Positions 1-9,280 are shown, counted from the first letter of the stretch. The stretch: DNA of 64,000 nucleotides from Hymenobacter metallilatus (GCF_003944705.1 NZ_RWIS01000006.1:124001-188000), one strand, 5' to 3'. Translations and numbers: made by a program. The notes: a model not told the origin generated them from the sequence alone.

Positions 1-1
1 G

Positions 2-295
2 GAGGCTTTTGGCCTGCTGCTGCTGGCCATGCTGGTCATCAGCGGCTATACTTCCATCAATGCCGTAGTCAAAGCCGAACTGTTCCCAACCGAAATTCGG
101 GCGCTGGGCGTAGGTCTGCCCTATGCCCTCACGGTGGCAGTGTTCGGGGGCTCGGCCGAATACCTGGCCCTGCTCGCCAAGGATTACGGCGTGGAGCACT
201 GGTTTTACTGGTACGTAACGGCCTGCGCGGCCGTGTCGCTGCTGGTATACTGGCGCATGGCCGATACGCGCGCTACCTCGCGCATCCGGGAGTAG
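2..295 (+). CDS. MFS transporter, C-terminal fragment
   Basis: The reading frame is open from the window edge, so this is the last 97 residues of a larger inner-membrane permease. The visible part has about three hydrophobic segments. Between the first two lies a motif ending FPTEIRALGVGLPYAL, typical of the metabolite:H+ symporter branch of the major facilitator superfamily (alpha-ketoglutarate, proline/betaine and sugar permeases). The frame ends in a short basic cytoplasmic tail. The substrate cannot be told from this fragment. It converges on the lipoprotein gene ending at 312. Confidence 0.8.
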   Translation, partial: EAFGLLLLAMLVISGYTSINAVVKAELFPTEIRALGVGLPYALTVAVFGGSAEYLALLAKDYGVEHWFYWYVTACAAVSLLVYWRMADTRATSRIRE

Positions 296-311
296 GGCCT
301 AAACCGTAAGC

Positions 312-722
312 TTATTGAATGGTGATGGTGTCGGTGAGGGTTTGGGTGGTGTTCGGGAACAGCAGCACGTAGGTGCCCGGCTCAGCCGCCGTAAACTGAT
401 ACGTGCCCCGGTAGTCAGACACAACCTGCGGACAGGTGCACCCTTCGTAGTGCACGGTAGGCACGAGGTATACCTTTTTATCCTCCCGTTGCTCGCGCAG
501 CCCCTGAAACTGTCCGCACCCATTTGGAATACTAACGGTGTAGGAAACCGGCACGGGAGTGCCCACCCGACCGGTACGGGCGCTGCTCACCGTTGCCACT
601 GAGCCCACCACATCCTCGGAGCACGTAGCCTCATCGGTGGTAGGAAAACAGGACGTAGCCGCCCCGGTTAGGCCCAGGCACAGGGCTAGTAGTCGGATTG
701 AATTGATTTTCAGAGAATTCAT
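312..722 (-). CDS. small hypothetical lipoprotein
   Basis: A 136-residue exported protein of unknown function. The start at 722 is chosen because a clear signal peptide begins there (MNSLKINSIRLLALCLGLTG) and ends in a lipobox-like ATSC; upstream in-frame codons lack secretory character. The mature part holds several cysteines (including a CTC pair), a proline- and threonine-rich stretch and a beta-rich C-terminus resembling an Ig-like fold. It is probably an outer-membrane or periplasmic lipoprotein. No family is recognised. Confidence 0.6.
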   Translation of the reverse strand: MNSLKINSIRLLALCLGLTGAATSCFPTTDEATCSEDVVGSVATVSSARTGRVGTPVPVSYTVSIPNGCGQFQGLREQREDKKVYLVPTVHYEGCTCPQVVSDYRGTYQFTAAEPGTYVLLFPNTTQTLTDTITIQ

Positions 723-901
723 AGAGTAGGAACGGTAGCTACCGCAGGAAAGTGCACGGCTTGTCGCTTGATAAGATGCCGTGCACTCCGTAAAGGTTGG
801 CAAAGAAAAGTAACTAAACTTTCAACTTGGGGTATAATTATTGAGGTGCTTCCTGATTTTGCGCCCAAATTCGGCCGCTCTGCGCTTCACTACTGCCCTC
901 T

Positions 902-1444
902 ATGCCTGCTACCCGTACACTGTTTGTGCGTTTTCTGCTGCCTCTGCCCATCTTACTGCACCTAACGGCCTGCTCCGACCAGAAAAAACCGGAACAAAAG
1001 CCCGCCCGGCCCAGTCCGCCGGCAACAGTTGCGGCGGCACTACCGGGAGGCGGGCAACTGGTTATCAGCTACAGTCAGCCCTCGGCTAAGGAGCGCAAAG
1101 TGTTTGGGGGGCTGGTGCCCTACGGGCAGGTGTGGCGCACCGGGGCCAACGAGGCCACCACGTTTCAGGTAAGCCGGAACGTAACGGTGCAGGGGCAGGC
1201 CCTGCCCGCCGGTAAATACGCGCTGTTCACCATTCCCCAGGAAAAGGAGTGGACCATCATCTTCAACAAAACCGCTAAGCAATGGGGGGCCTACGAGTAC
1301 CAGGAGGCCGACGATGTGCTGCGCGTAAAAGCCACCCCAAGCCGGGCGGCCACTCCGTTGGAGCGCTTCACCATTACGGCCGATAAAGCGGGCCGGGTAA
1401 CGCTGGCCTGGGAGAAAACCCAGGTAGCATTTGCGGTACGATAG
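902..1444 (+). CDS. DUF2911 domain lipoprotein
   Basis: A 180-residue exported protein. Residues 1-24 form a lipoprotein signal peptide ending LTAC. From about residue 45 to the end it matches the DUF2911 pattern common in Bacteroidota: ISYSQPSAKER, then a VWRTGANEAT segment, then an LPAGKYALFTIP segment followed by WTIIFNK. The molecular role of DUF2911 is not established. It is a single gene, with about 180 bases free of genes upstream. Confidence 0.85.
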   Translation: MPATRTLFVRFLLPLPILLHLTACSDQKKPEQKPARPSPPATVAAALPGGGQLVISYSQPSAKERKVFGGLVPYGQVWRTGANEATTFQVSRNVTVQGQALPAGKYALFTIPQEKEWTIIFNKTAKQWGAYEYQEADDVLRVKATPSRAATPLERFTITADKAGRVTLAWEKTQVAFAVR

Positions 1445-1491
1445 GCTGCCCTACCGGCTGCCCGGAACCCTGCGGACCTGCCGCAGCGCTC

Positions 1492-2472
1492 CTAACGGCA
1501 ATGCTCTTTCTGTAACTTTCTGATTTCCCGCTCGGCCGCCGGGGCATCGCCCCATTGCAAAGCCTGGCTCAGGGCCGCGCAGGCCCCGGCCGAGTCGTGC
1601 AGCCGCAGCTTCAGCATCCCGATGGCGCGGTAAAACTGGCCTCTGTCGCGGGGCTGCACCAGGTGCAGGCACTGCTCATTGTCGGCAACGGCGGCGGCGT
1701 AGTTGCCGGCGTCGGCATGGGCCAGGGCGCGGTTGGCGTAGGCATTGATATAGTGCGGATTGATGCGGGCGGCGGCCGTAAAATCGGCAATGGCGGCTGG
1801 GTAGCGCTTTTGCTCGTAGCGCAGCCAGCCCCGATTCAGAAAGGAAACCGAATCCTGAGGGTTCAGCTCCACGGCCCGCGTGAGGTAATGCGCGGCCCGG
1901 GCCGTGTCTTGCTGCTGCATGTACCAGAAGCCCGCCCGGCCGTTGGCAAACGGGTTGTTGGCCTCCAGGGCCAGCACCTGGGCATTTGCGGCCAGGGCCT
2001 GGGCATATTCCCGGTGCAGACTGTGCCCGTAGGCCACGCTATTATAATACTGGATCATGGCTTGGCTGTCCGGGTCGTGGCGGCGGGCCAGCAGCCGGAA
2101 CCGTTCGGCCTCGGCGGGGTTGCGGGGCTGTTGCCAGGCGCTGAAACCGTAGTACACATCTGCCAGGGTAGAGTCCAGCAGCCAGGCCTGGTTGAAGCGC
2201 TTGATAGCCACCACCGGGTTGCCGGTCTGCAAATAGCTCCAGCCGAAATTGACGTAGACGTGGGCGGCTTCCCGCGCCGGGCCGTGCTGCCGCCGGGCCG
2301 TAGCCACAAATTGCTGGTCGGCGGCGAGTTGCTCGGCCGTTTTGGGCTGCCCACCAAACATGGGCAGCTCATTACTGGTACCGCGGGGCTGGGCCAGCTG
2401 CTGGGGTGTAGGACGGCTTTGGGCCGGGGCCAGGCAGGGGAGTAGCAACAGGAGCAGAAAGGATAATTTCAT
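1492..2472 (-). CDS. TPR repeat protein, exported
   Basis: A 326-residue protein with an N-terminal signal peptide (MKLSFLLLLLLPCLAPAQ), which fixes the start at 2472 rather than the longer frame opening at 2490. From about residue 60 to the end it is made of tetratricopeptide repeats, visible as repeated blocks such as NRGWLRYEQKRYPAAIADF and ANRALAHADAGNYAAAV with the usual W/G/Y/A/P spacing. TPR proteins are protein-protein interaction scaffolds. A periplasmic location is inferred; the partner is unknown. Confidence 0.8.
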   Translation of the reverse strand: MKLSFLLLLLLPCLAPAQSRPTPQQLAQPRGTSNELPMFGGQPKTAEQLAADQQFVATARRQHGPAREAAHVYVNFGWSYLQTGNPVVAIKRFNQAWLLDSTLADVYYGFSAWQQPRNPAEAERFRLLARRHDPDSQAMIQYYNSVAYGHSLHREYAQALAANAQVLALEANNPFANGRAGFWYMQQQDTARAAHYLTRAVELNPQDSVSFLNRGWLRYEQKRYPAAIADFTAAARINPHYINAYANRALAHADAGNYAAAVADNEQCLHLVQPRDRGQFYRAIGMLKLRLHDSAGACAALSQALQWGDAPAAEREIRKLQKEHCR

Positions 2473-2571
2473 GTAGCGGGTAAATAACATATAGCGGGTA
2501 AATAAGCGGATAGCTCCTGCGCTCGGCGGGGCAAACCGCGCCGCCGTGCGGGTACATCAAATAAGGCGGCC

Positions 2572-3549
2572 CTACTCTGCTCCCAACACGCTTTCCACCC
2601 AGCCTTTGCCCCAGTCAACCAGTTCCTGCGCAGTCCAGAGCTGGGGGTAGAAAATGCGCCGCTGAAACTTGGGCGGCAGGTACTGCTGCCAGTTGGTGCC
2701 GCCGGTGGCGGCAATGGCATCGGGGTGGCGTTCCAGGTAGCGTACCGCCGATTTATAGTGCATCAGGGGCCAGTTTACATTCACATTTACATCCAGCTGC
2801 TTGAGCTGGCGCAGCAGGCGCGGGTGCTGCTGGCCCTCGGGGCCGGCGGGCAGGCGCTGCACCACGGCCCAGAGGTTGCGGTGCTGGTACTGGCGGGCGT
2901 GGTCGAGCAGCCGGTCGGCGTACTTTTTCTCGAACTCCGTCAGGGTAAGTGCTTTGGCTCCGGTTTCCACCACGGTGGCCCCCGATTTCCAGTAGATGCA
3001 GCCCATCAGCTCGTCGTGGGCGGCGGCCTCGCCCAACAGGCGGCGTTGCTCCTCGGGCACCAGGTTGGTCAGGGCGGTGCTGGCCAGCTCAATCATGCGG
3101 TACTGCACGCTCTGAAAGCCCGAAGCCGGCATCAGGGCCATGCGGAACTCCAGAAACTGCTGCTTGTCCATGCCGTCCACCATCACATCGAACGAGTCGA
3201 TCAGGTTCTCGAAGTAGCGGTTGATGCGGCCCACCCGGCGCGTTACTTCCTCCACGGTGGGCGCGGCCAGGTCGCCCAGCTGCTCGTACTCGCAGAGGCA
3301 GAGCTTAAAGTAGAGCTCCGTAATCTGGTGGTAAATGATGAAAATCCGCTCGTCGGGAATGGTGGTGAGGGGGCGCTGCAAACTCAGCAGCGTATCCAGC
3401 TGAATATAGTCCCAGTAGCCCAGGTAGCGGGTGTGGTACAGGCCCTCCAGGTAGGCGGCCAGGTCCTGGTCGTCGGCGGCGTAGCGCTGCTGCAGGCGCT
3501 GCAGCTGCTCCAGCACAGCCGGCGAGGGTTGAAATTCGGGAGTTGTCAT
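2572..3549 (-). CDS. kynA: tryptophan 2,3-dioxygenase family protein
   Basis: A 325-residue heme dioxygenase-like protein, expected to open the indole ring of L-tryptophan to N-formylkynurenine, the first step of the kynurenine pathway. Family hallmarks are FIIYHQITELYFKL near residue 70 (distal-pocket His), a PASGFQSVQYRMIEL block near residue 135, and a C-terminal histidine helix followed by ATGGTNW near residue 282, where substrate-binding Thr/Gly residues lie. It is longer than the compact bacterial enzymes. No other kynurenine-pathway gene is adjacent. Confidence 0.85.
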   Translation of the reverse strand: MTTPEFQPSPAVLEQLQRLQQRYAADDQDLAAYLEGLYHTRYLGYWDYIQLDTLLSLQRPLTTIPDERIFIIYHQITELYFKLCLCEYEQLGDLAAPTVEEVTRRVGRINRYFENLIDSFDVMVDGMDKQQFLEFRMALMPASGFQSVQYRMIELASTALTNLVPEEQRRLLGEAAAHDELMGCIYWKSGATVVETGAKALTLTEFEKKYADRLLDHARQYQHRNLWAVVQRLPAGPEGQQHPRLLRQLKQLDVNVNVNWPLMHYKSAVRYLERHPDAIAATGGTNWQQYLPPKFQRRIFYPQLWTAQELVDWGKGWVESVLGAE

Positions 3550-3673
3550 GCGGAGGGAGCAGAAGGAGAGTAGTGGGTGCTACAAGGCACAAAGATGGGA
3601 AAAGGGCGGCAAGTGTAGCTGATTGGTTTGTGGGCCGGCCGTAGGCAACTGTTTGGCCGCGGCGGACATCTGT

Positions 3674-3702
3674 TTTGCAGCTCACCACTTTCCTTACCTT
3701 TA
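3674..3702 (+). promoter_or_regulatory. Bacteroidota-type promoter for sdaAB
   Basis: A TTTG at 3674-3677 is followed after 17 bases by TACCTTTA at 3695-3702. This fits the Bacteroidota primary-sigma consensus (-33 TTTG, -7 TAnnTTTG) with one mismatch. The predicted transcription start lies only a few bases before the ATG at 3711, so the mRNA would have almost no leader. Confidence 0.5.
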
Positions 3703-3710
3703 CCCAGCTT

Positions 3711-4391
3711 ATGGCAGAGAAATCCAGTATTTTCGACATGATTGGGCCGGTGATGATTGGGCCCAGCTCCTCGCACACGGCCGGGGTAGTCCGCATTGCG
3801 CGGGCCGCCATCCGCATTCTGGGCAGCGTGCCCACCCACGCCACCATTACCTTCTACAACTCCTTCGCCCGCACCTACGAAGGCCACGGCTCCGACCGCG
3901 CCATCGTGGCCGGCCTGCTGGGGATGCCCACCGACGATGTGCGCATCCGGGAGGCCTTCGACCACGCTCGGGAGGCAGGCCTGCAGTATACGTTTCAGGG
4001 CGTCGGCAACGCCTCCACCATGCACCCCAATACCATTAAGCTGCAGCTGCGCGATGCGCACACGGACCGGGCAGTGGAAGTACTCGGCCAGAGCCGGGGC
4101 GGGGGCGTTATCCGCATTGTGGAGGTGGATGGCTTTCCTGCTGATTTCTCGGCCTCCCTGCACACGCTCATCATCGACGCCGACGATGTGCCGGGCTCCA
4201 TTGCCTTTATTGCCAGCGTAATTGCCCACGACGACTGCAACATTGCCACCATGTTTGTGAGCCGAAAGGGGAAAAATGACGCCGCCCGGCAGTTTATTGA
4301 GGTGGATTCGGGCCTGCGCGACATCACGCTGGACTACCTGCGCCAGCTGCGGTGGGTACATCACGTTACTTACATTCCAACCATCGACTAA
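3711..4391 (+). CDS. sdaAB: L-serine ammonia-lyase, beta subunit
   Basis: A 226-residue protein matching the beta chain of iron-sulfur L-serine dehydratase, which deaminates L-serine to pyruvate and ammonia. The N-terminus carries the diagnostic FDMIGPVMIGPSSSHTAG. The C-terminal third (from about residue 150) resembles an ACT regulatory domain (VPGSIAFIASVIAHDDCNIA). The start at 3711 is preferred over the frame opening at 3675 because the serine-dehydratase motif begins directly after it. The alpha subunit that carries the iron-sulfur cysteines is not in the window near this gene. Confidence 0.88.
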   Translation: MAEKSSIFDMIGPVMIGPSSSHTAGVVRIARAAIRILGSVPTHATITFYNSFARTYEGHGSDRAIVAGLLGMPTDDVRIREAFDHAREAGLQYTFQGVGNASTMHPNTIKLQLRDAHTDRAVEVLGQSRGGGVIRIVEVDGFPADFSASLHTLIIDADDVPGSIAFIASVIAHDDCNIATMFVSRKGKNDAARQFIEVDSGLRDITLDYLRQLRWVHHVTYIPTID

Positions 4392-4445
4392 CGGCGGTAA
4401 CGGCCCGGTTAACGGCAGATTTTGCGCGGTTTGTTGATTTATCGT

Positions 4446-4475
4446 TTTGCGGGCCCTGGCCATCCGATACCTTTG
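4446..4475 (+). promoter_or_regulatory. Bacteroidota-type promoter for the tolC-like gene
   Basis: TTTG at 4446-4449 and a perfect TACCTTTG at 4468-4475 are separated by 18 bases. Transcription would begin near 4482, about 65 bases before the ATG at 4549. This supports the internal start of the downstream outer-membrane channel gene and rules out the in-frame ATG at 4447, which lies inside the promoter. Confidence 0.6.
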
Positions 4476-4548
4476 GTGGCCCAGGCCACCGAGCCACGGT
4501 GTGTGCCCGGCCGTCGGGAGTGTTCCGTCAGCCCTCAACTCTTTCCCT

Positions 4549-6054
4549 ATGAAGTGTACTTACTGGCTGCTGCTAAGTTCCGGACTGTTGGCCGCCGGCC
4601 CGCTACTGGCCCAGCAGGTGCCGGCCCAGCCGCCCGCCGGCTCAGTGCCCGCCTCGGCACCTTCCGGCCCCTGGACGCTGCAGCGCGCCATCGATTATGC
4701 CCTGCAAAACAACCTGACGGTACGCGGCCAGCAGCTTACGGCGGAGCTGCAGAATGCCACCCTGCGCCAGAGCCGGGCCGCGTTGCTGCCCTCGGCCAAC
4801 CTCTCCGGCACTCAGGCCTGGAACTACGGTACCAGCCTCGATCCGCTCACCAACGACTTCGTGAGCCAGACCATCCGGTCCAATAACTTCTCGGCTAACT
4901 CGCAGGTAACGCTGTTTTCGGGGTTTCAGCTGCGCAACACCGTCAAGCGCAACCTCCTCGATTCGGAGGCCAGCCTGCTCGATATTGAGAAGGCCCGCAA
5001 TGATTTGTCGCTGAACGTGGCTTCGGCCTTTCTGCAGCTGGTGCTGGCCGAGGAGCTGGTGCGGGCCAACGAAATCCGGGTGAGCAGCACGCGCAGCCAG
5101 GTGGAGCGTACCCAGAAGCTGCTGCGGGCCGGTTCTATCCCGGAAAGCAACCTGCTTGATATTCAGGCCCAGCAGGCTTCCGATGAGCTCAACGTAATTA
5201 CGGCGCAGAACCAGCGCGACCTGGCCCGCCTCTCGCTTACCCAACTGCTGAACCTGCCCACGCCTACGGGCTTCACCATTGAGGTGCCTCAGCTGGCCGA
5301 CCCCGACGAGGAGCCGCTGCTCTCGGCCGACCCCGACGGCACCTACCAGACGGCCCAGAGCCTGCTGCCCGAAATCAAGGCCGCCGACCTGCGGGTGCGC
5401 TCCGCCTCCCGCAGCCTGGATATTGCCCGGGGCGCGTATTACCCGCGCCTGGCCTTCGGGGCCGGTATCTTCACGGGTTTCTCGTCGTCGCGGCTGGCGC
5501 GGGTATTCAACGGCGACTCCACCGATGCCGTAGCGGTGCCCGTGTTTCAGCCGGGAACAGGCGGGCAGCCGGTGCCGTCGCAATATTTCCTGCTGCAGCC
5601 TAAGCAGGCCATTCCGGAGCTGCTGCCCTCCAGCTTTTCCAGCCAACTCAAGGACAACCTGGGCAAGAACCTGCAGTTTTCCCTGCAGATTCCGATTTTC
5701 AATGGGTTGCAGGCGCGGACTTCGGTGCAGCGGGCCCAGATCAATATTCAGCAGCAGGCGCTGCGGGCCGAGCAAACCCGCCTGACGGTGCGCCAGAGCA
5801 TTCAGCAGGCCTACGCCGATGCCATTGCCGCCCAGCGGCGCTACCTCTCGGCACGCCGGCAGGTAGAGGCCCTCACAACCGCCTACCGCAACGCCGAAAT
5901 CCGCTTCAACAACGGCCTGCTTAACGGTACCGAGTTCAACATTGCCAAGAATAACCTCACGGCCGCCGAGTCGACCATGATTCAGGCCAAGTACGAATTC
6001 ATCTTCCGGCGCAAGGTGCTCGACTTCTACCAGGGGCGGCCCATTGCCCTGTGA
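4549..6054 (+). CDS. TolC family outer membrane efflux channel
   Basis: A 501-residue outer-membrane protein. It has a signal peptide (MKCTYWLLLSSGLLAAGPLLAQ) and then two outer-membrane-efflux repeats with long amphipathic helices: WTLQRAIDYALQNN at the start of the first and a RAQINIQQQALRAEQTRL coiled coil in the second. Such channels form trimers and provide the exit duct for tripartite exporters. The start follows the promoter at 4446-4475. The next gene, 106 bases downstream, encodes the periplasmic adaptor, so the two probably work together. Confidence 0.9.
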   Translation: MKCTYWLLLSSGLLAAGPLLAQQVPAQPPAGSVPASAPSGPWTLQRAIDYALQNNLTVRGQQLTAELQNATLRQSRAALLPSANLSGTQAWNYGTSLDPLTNDFVSQTIRSNNFSANSQVTLFSGFQLRNTVKRNLLDSEASLLDIEKARNDLSLNVASAFLQLVLAEELVRANEIRVSSTRSQVERTQKLLRAGSIPESNLLDIQAQQASDELNVITAQNQRDLARLSLTQLLNLPTPTGFTIEVPQLADPDEEPLLSADPDGTYQTAQSLLPEIKAADLRVRSASRSLDIARGAYYPRLAFGAGIFTGFSSSRLARVFNGDSTDAVAVPVFQPGTGGQPVPSQYFLLQPKQAIPELLPSSFSSQLKDNLGKNLQFSLQIPIFNGLQARTSVQRAQINIQQQALRAEQTRLTVRQSIQQAYADAIAAQRRYLSARRQVEALTTAYRNAEIRFNNGLLNGTEFNIAKNNLTAAESTMIQAKYEFIFRRKVLDFYQGRPIAL

Positions 6055-6160
6055 CTGAGTGAACGGAGCAGAGGAGTGAAGTAGCTACGGCGCTTTGCTT
6101 GCTCTCCACGGTTCAACCCATCACTCATTCGCGCACTCACTCATTCACTCCTGAAATTCC

Positions 6161-7573
6161 ATGCGAAACAACCGTACCCTCTACATTCTGCTGGCCGTGC
6201 TGCTGGTGCTCGTCGGTGGCTTTCTGCTAGCCAAAAAGAAGGGGCTGGTTGGGCAGCCAGCCGGCACCGAGGTGCTGGCGGCCAACGCTACTCCGGCTAC
6301 CATTGTGGAGAAGGTAAGCGCCTCGGGTAAGGTGCAGCCTGAAACCGAGGTGAAGATTTCGCCCGACGTATCGGGGGAGATTACCGAGCTCTACGTGGAG
6401 GAGGGCGACTCCGTGCGCAAAGGCCAGTTGCTGCTGCGCATCCGCCCCGACAACTACCAGGCTATGGTAAGCCAGCAGAGCGCCGTGGTAGGTACCCAGC
6501 AGGCCAACGTAGGGCAGAGCCAGGCCCGCCTGCAGCAGCTGATTGCCAGTGCCCGCCAGACCGAGCTAACCTACCGCCGCAACGCCTCCCTGTACAAGCA
6601 GAAGGTGATTTCGCAGGCCGACTACGAAGCCAGCAAAGCCGCCTACGAGGCCTCCCAGGAAGAAATAAACTCGGCCCGCCAGAACATCCGGGCTGCACAG
6701 AGCTCGGTGCGCTCGGCCCAGGCTGGCCTGGAAGAAGCCCGCAAAAACCTCAATAAAACAACCATCTACGCGCCCGTAAGTGGTACCGTGAGCAAGCTCA
6801 ATGTGAAGAAGGGCGAGCGGGTGGTAGGTACTTCCCAGATGGCCGGCACCGAAATTATGCGCATTGCCAACCTCAACAACATGGAGGTGCGGGTAAGCGT
6901 GAACGAAAACGACATCATCAACGTGGACCTGGGCGACTCGGCCGATGTGGAGGTGGACTCCTATGCCAGCAAGGACCAGAAGTTCCGGGGTATTGTAACG
7001 GCCATTGCCAACACCGCCAAAGATGCCCTCACGGCCGAAGCCGTCACGGAGTTTGAGGTGCGCATCCGTTTGCTGCCCGAGTCCTACCGCCAGCTCACGC
7101 GCACGGTGCAGGGCCACAGCATTGTGCCCTTCCGCCCCGGCATGACGGCTTCCGTCGACATCATCACCAACCGCAAAGCCAACGTGCTGAGCGTGCCCCT
7201 GGCTGCCGTTACCACCCGCTCTGACAGCGCCAAGACGGAGGAGAAGAAAAATACCCCGGCCGTGCGCGTAAGCCGGGGTAGCTCGGCCCAGCCCGATAAG
7301 CCGGCCGCAACCGGCGTGAAAGCCCCGGTGCAGGAAGTGGTATTCCTGATCCGGAACGGCAAAGCCGTGCTGACGCCGGTAAAAACCGGTATCAGCGACT
7401 TCCAGAACATGGAAATCCTCAGCGGCCTGCAGGCCGGCGACCAAGTGGTGAGCGGGCCGTTCCGGGCCGTAGCTAAAACCCTTAAGGATGGGGCGCTGGT
7501 GGTAGTAAAAGATGCCAAAACCCTCGACAAGGCCGCCCTTAAGGAGGATGCGCCCGAAGAGGATGATAAATAA
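6161..7573 (+). CDS. periplasmic adaptor subunit of a tripartite exporter (HlyD/MacA type)
   Basis: A 470-residue membrane-fusion protein. It has an N-terminal membrane anchor (about residues 6-24), a split biotinyl-lipoyl domain (VSGEITELYVEEGDSVRKGQ near residue 70 and VSGTVSKLNVKKGERV near residue 210), an intervening alpha hairpin of about 100 residues rich in Gln/Ala, and a beta-barrel/membrane-proximal region to about residue 450. A low-complexity Lys/Ala/Pro insert sits near residues 350-385, and the tail is acidic. MacA-type adaptors pair with a MacB ABC pump and TolC. Here TolC is upstream but no pump gene follows; a terminator does. Confidence 0.9.
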   Translation: MRNNRTLYILLAVLLVLVGGFLLAKKKGLVGQPAGTEVLAANATPATIVEKVSASGKVQPETEVKISPDVSGEITELYVEEGDSVRKGQLLLRIRPDNYQAMVSQQSAVVGTQQANVGQSQARLQQLIASARQTELTYRRNASLYKQKVISQADYEASKAAYEASQEEINSARQNIRAAQSSVRSAQAGLEEARKNLNKTTIYAPVSGTVSKLNVKKGERVVGTSQMAGTEIMRIANLNNMEVRVSVNENDIINVDLGDSADVEVDSYASKDQKFRGIVTAIANTAKDALTAEAVTEFEVRIRLLPESYRQLTRTVQGHSIVPFRPGMTASVDIITNRKANVLSVPLAAVTTRSDSAKTEEKKNTPAVRVSRGSSAQPDKPAATGVKAPVQEVVFLIRNGKAVLTPVKTGISDFQNMEILSGLQAGDQVVSGPFRAVAKTLKDGALVVVKDAKTLDKAALKEDAPEEDDK

Positions 7574-7615
7574 GTAAAACCGGCTAGCAACTCACACTGA
7601 GCCGCTAACCACCGC

Positions 7616-7663
7616 CGGAAGGCCGCCGTTGCGTCAGGCAGCGGTGGCCTTCCGTTTTTTTTG
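7616..7663 (+). terminator. intrinsic terminator after the adaptor gene
   Basis: A stem of about 13 pairs (cggaaggccgccg with cggtggccttccg, one G-T pair) around a 12-base loop is followed by a run of eight T. It ends the tolC/adaptor unit. Confidence 0.8.
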
Positions 7664-7824
7664 GTAAGATTGACCCGAAGGTGAGTTGGTGAAGTGGTGA
7701 AATGGTGGGTTTAATGTGGTTGGGAACATAGGGTCCGACACCACGCAAACCCGCGCCGTTAGCGCCATCCGAACAGTAAACTCACCATCCCACCACTTCA
7801 CTATTTCACCATTTCCCACCCCCT

Positions 7825-8814
7825 TTGGAAAAAATAGCCATGCTTGGCGGCGGCTCCTGGGCCACTGCCCTCACCAAAATTCTTTCTGAAAACGGCAGCC
7901 GAGTGCACTGGTGGATGCGCAGCAAGGACGATGTACAACATCTGCTGCGTACCCGTCATAACCCACGCTACCTTTCCTCGGTGGCCCACGACCTGGAGCG
8001 GGTGCGCCCCACCACCGACCTGGAGGAAGCCGTGCGCGAAGCCGATTGGCTGGTGCTGGCCGTGCCCGCCGCTTTCGTGCAAAGCACCCTCGACAAGCTG
8101 GACCGGGACTCGTTGAAGAATAAGCGGGTTATTTCGGCAATTAAGGGCATGATTCCAGGCAAAAACGTGCTGGTGACGGACTACGTAGCCGAGCGGTTCC
8201 GGCTGCCCCACACCCGCCTGGGCGTAGTGGCCGGGCCCTGCCACGCCGAGGAAGTGGCCCTGGAAAAGCAAAGCTACCTCACCATTGGCTCGCCGGATGA
8301 GGAGCTGGCGGAGGATTTCAGCCGTTTGTTGCGCAACCGCTACGTGAAGGCCAACCCCGCTCAGGACCTTGACGGAATTGAGTACTGCGCCGTCATGAAA
8401 AATATCATTGCCCTCACCGGCGGCATTGCCCACGGCCTGGGCTACGGCGACAACTTTCAGGCGGTACTGGTAAGCAACGCCGTGCAGGAAATGCGCCGCT
8501 TCGTGCACGCCCTCAATCCCCAGCCCCGCGACCTGTCGGCTTCAGCCTATCTAGGCGACCTGTTGGTGACGGCCTACTCGCAGTTTTCGCGCAACCGCAC
8601 GTTTGGCAGCATGGTGGGGCGGGGCTACAGCGTAAAATCGGCGCAACTGGAAATGAACATGGTGGCCGAGGGCTACTACGCCGTCAAGAGTATTTATGAG
8701 CTTAACCGCAAGCTGCAGGTGTCCATGCCCATCACTTCGGCGGCCTACCACATCCTCTACGAGAAGATTTCCCCGGCCATTGAAATTGAGCTGCTGAAAG
8801 AAAAATTCAAGTAG
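7825..8814 (+). CDS. gpsA: NAD(P)H-dependent glycerol-3-phosphate dehydrogenase
   Basis: A 329-residue cytoplasmic enzyme that reduces dihydroxyacetone phosphate to sn-glycerol 3-phosphate for phospholipid synthesis. It has an N-terminal Rossmann motif (AMLGGGSWATALTKIL), then GMIPGKNVLV, AGPCHAEEVAL and the catalytic-Lys block YCAVMKNIIAL, with GYGDNFQAVLVSNA after it. The start is a TTG at 7825; using the ATG at 7840 would remove the first strand of the nucleotide-binding fold. The next gene starts one base after its stop, suggesting translational coupling. Confidence 0.92.
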   Translation: MEKIAMLGGGSWATALTKILSENGSRVHWWMRSKDDVQHLLRTRHNPRYLSSVAHDLERVRPTTDLEEAVREADWLVLAVPAAFVQSTLDKLDRDSLKNKRVISAIKGMIPGKNVLVTDYVAERFRLPHTRLGVVAGPCHAEEVALEKQSYLTIGSPDEELAEDFSRLLRNRYVKANPAQDLDGIEYCAVMKNIIALTGGIAHGLGYGDNFQAVLVSNAVQEMRRFVHALNPQPRDLSASAYLGDLLVTAYSQFSRNRTFGSMVGRGYSVKSAQLEMNMVAEGYYAVKSIYELNRKLQVSMPITSAAYHILYEKISPAIEIELLKEKFK

Positions 8815-8815
8815 G

Positions 8816-9280
8816 ATGGAGGTAATACGCTCGGGGGCTGGCTGGCGCCGGAGCTGGCATTTCGCGTTGGGGGCTGGCTGCTGCGGAGTGTTGCTGGCAG
8901 TGGTTTCGGGGTTGCTGCTGGATAAGCCTTTTTGGTTACGACTGCTGACGGATGATGTGGGCTGGACGATGTACCCACCACTAACCGCCCTGCCGCAAGC
9001 CTGGCCAGGTGGGGAAGAAAGCCTGCGTGAATGTCTGGAGGCGGGCATCAGCGGCGGCCTGTTCGGTGCCGGCTGGCTGCGGGCGTGGTGGCAGCGGCGC
9101 CGCGCAGCCTCCGCCGAAGCGAGCCGCTGGTTTGGCTGGTCGGTGCTGTTGGTAGTTCCGCTGCTGGTGCAACTGGGGGGCAACGTATATGCTGCCCGTT
9201 ACCAGCACAACGCCGAAGAACAACTCCTGCTGCACCTGCGCCACACACCGCCGGATTCTGCGCCCGGCACCGGCCACTAG
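8816..9280 (+). CDS. hypothetical two-helix membrane protein
   Basis: A 154-residue protein with two predicted transmembrane helices, about residues 16-36 (FALGAGCCGVLLAVVSGLLL) and 108-124 (WSVLLVVPLLVQLGG). Between them is a Trp/Arg-rich segment (LRAWWQRRR). The start lies one base after the gpsA stop, so it is probably cotranscribed with it. No family is recognised and no function can be proposed. Confidence 0.6.
   Translation: MEVIRSGAGWRRSWHFALGAGCCGVLLAVVSGLLLDKPFWLRLLTDDVGWTMYPPLTALPQAWPGGEESLRECLEAGISGGLFGAGWLRAWWQRRRAASAEASRWFGWSVLLVVPLLVQLGGNVYAARYQHNAEEQLLLHLRHTPPDSAPGTGH

Noticed and set aside
6055..6160. Short inverted copies of a gtgagtgaa-like sequence between the TolC and adaptor genes
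   Set aside because: Too short and imperfect to call a terminator or mobile element; likely a simple intergenic repeat of this lineage.
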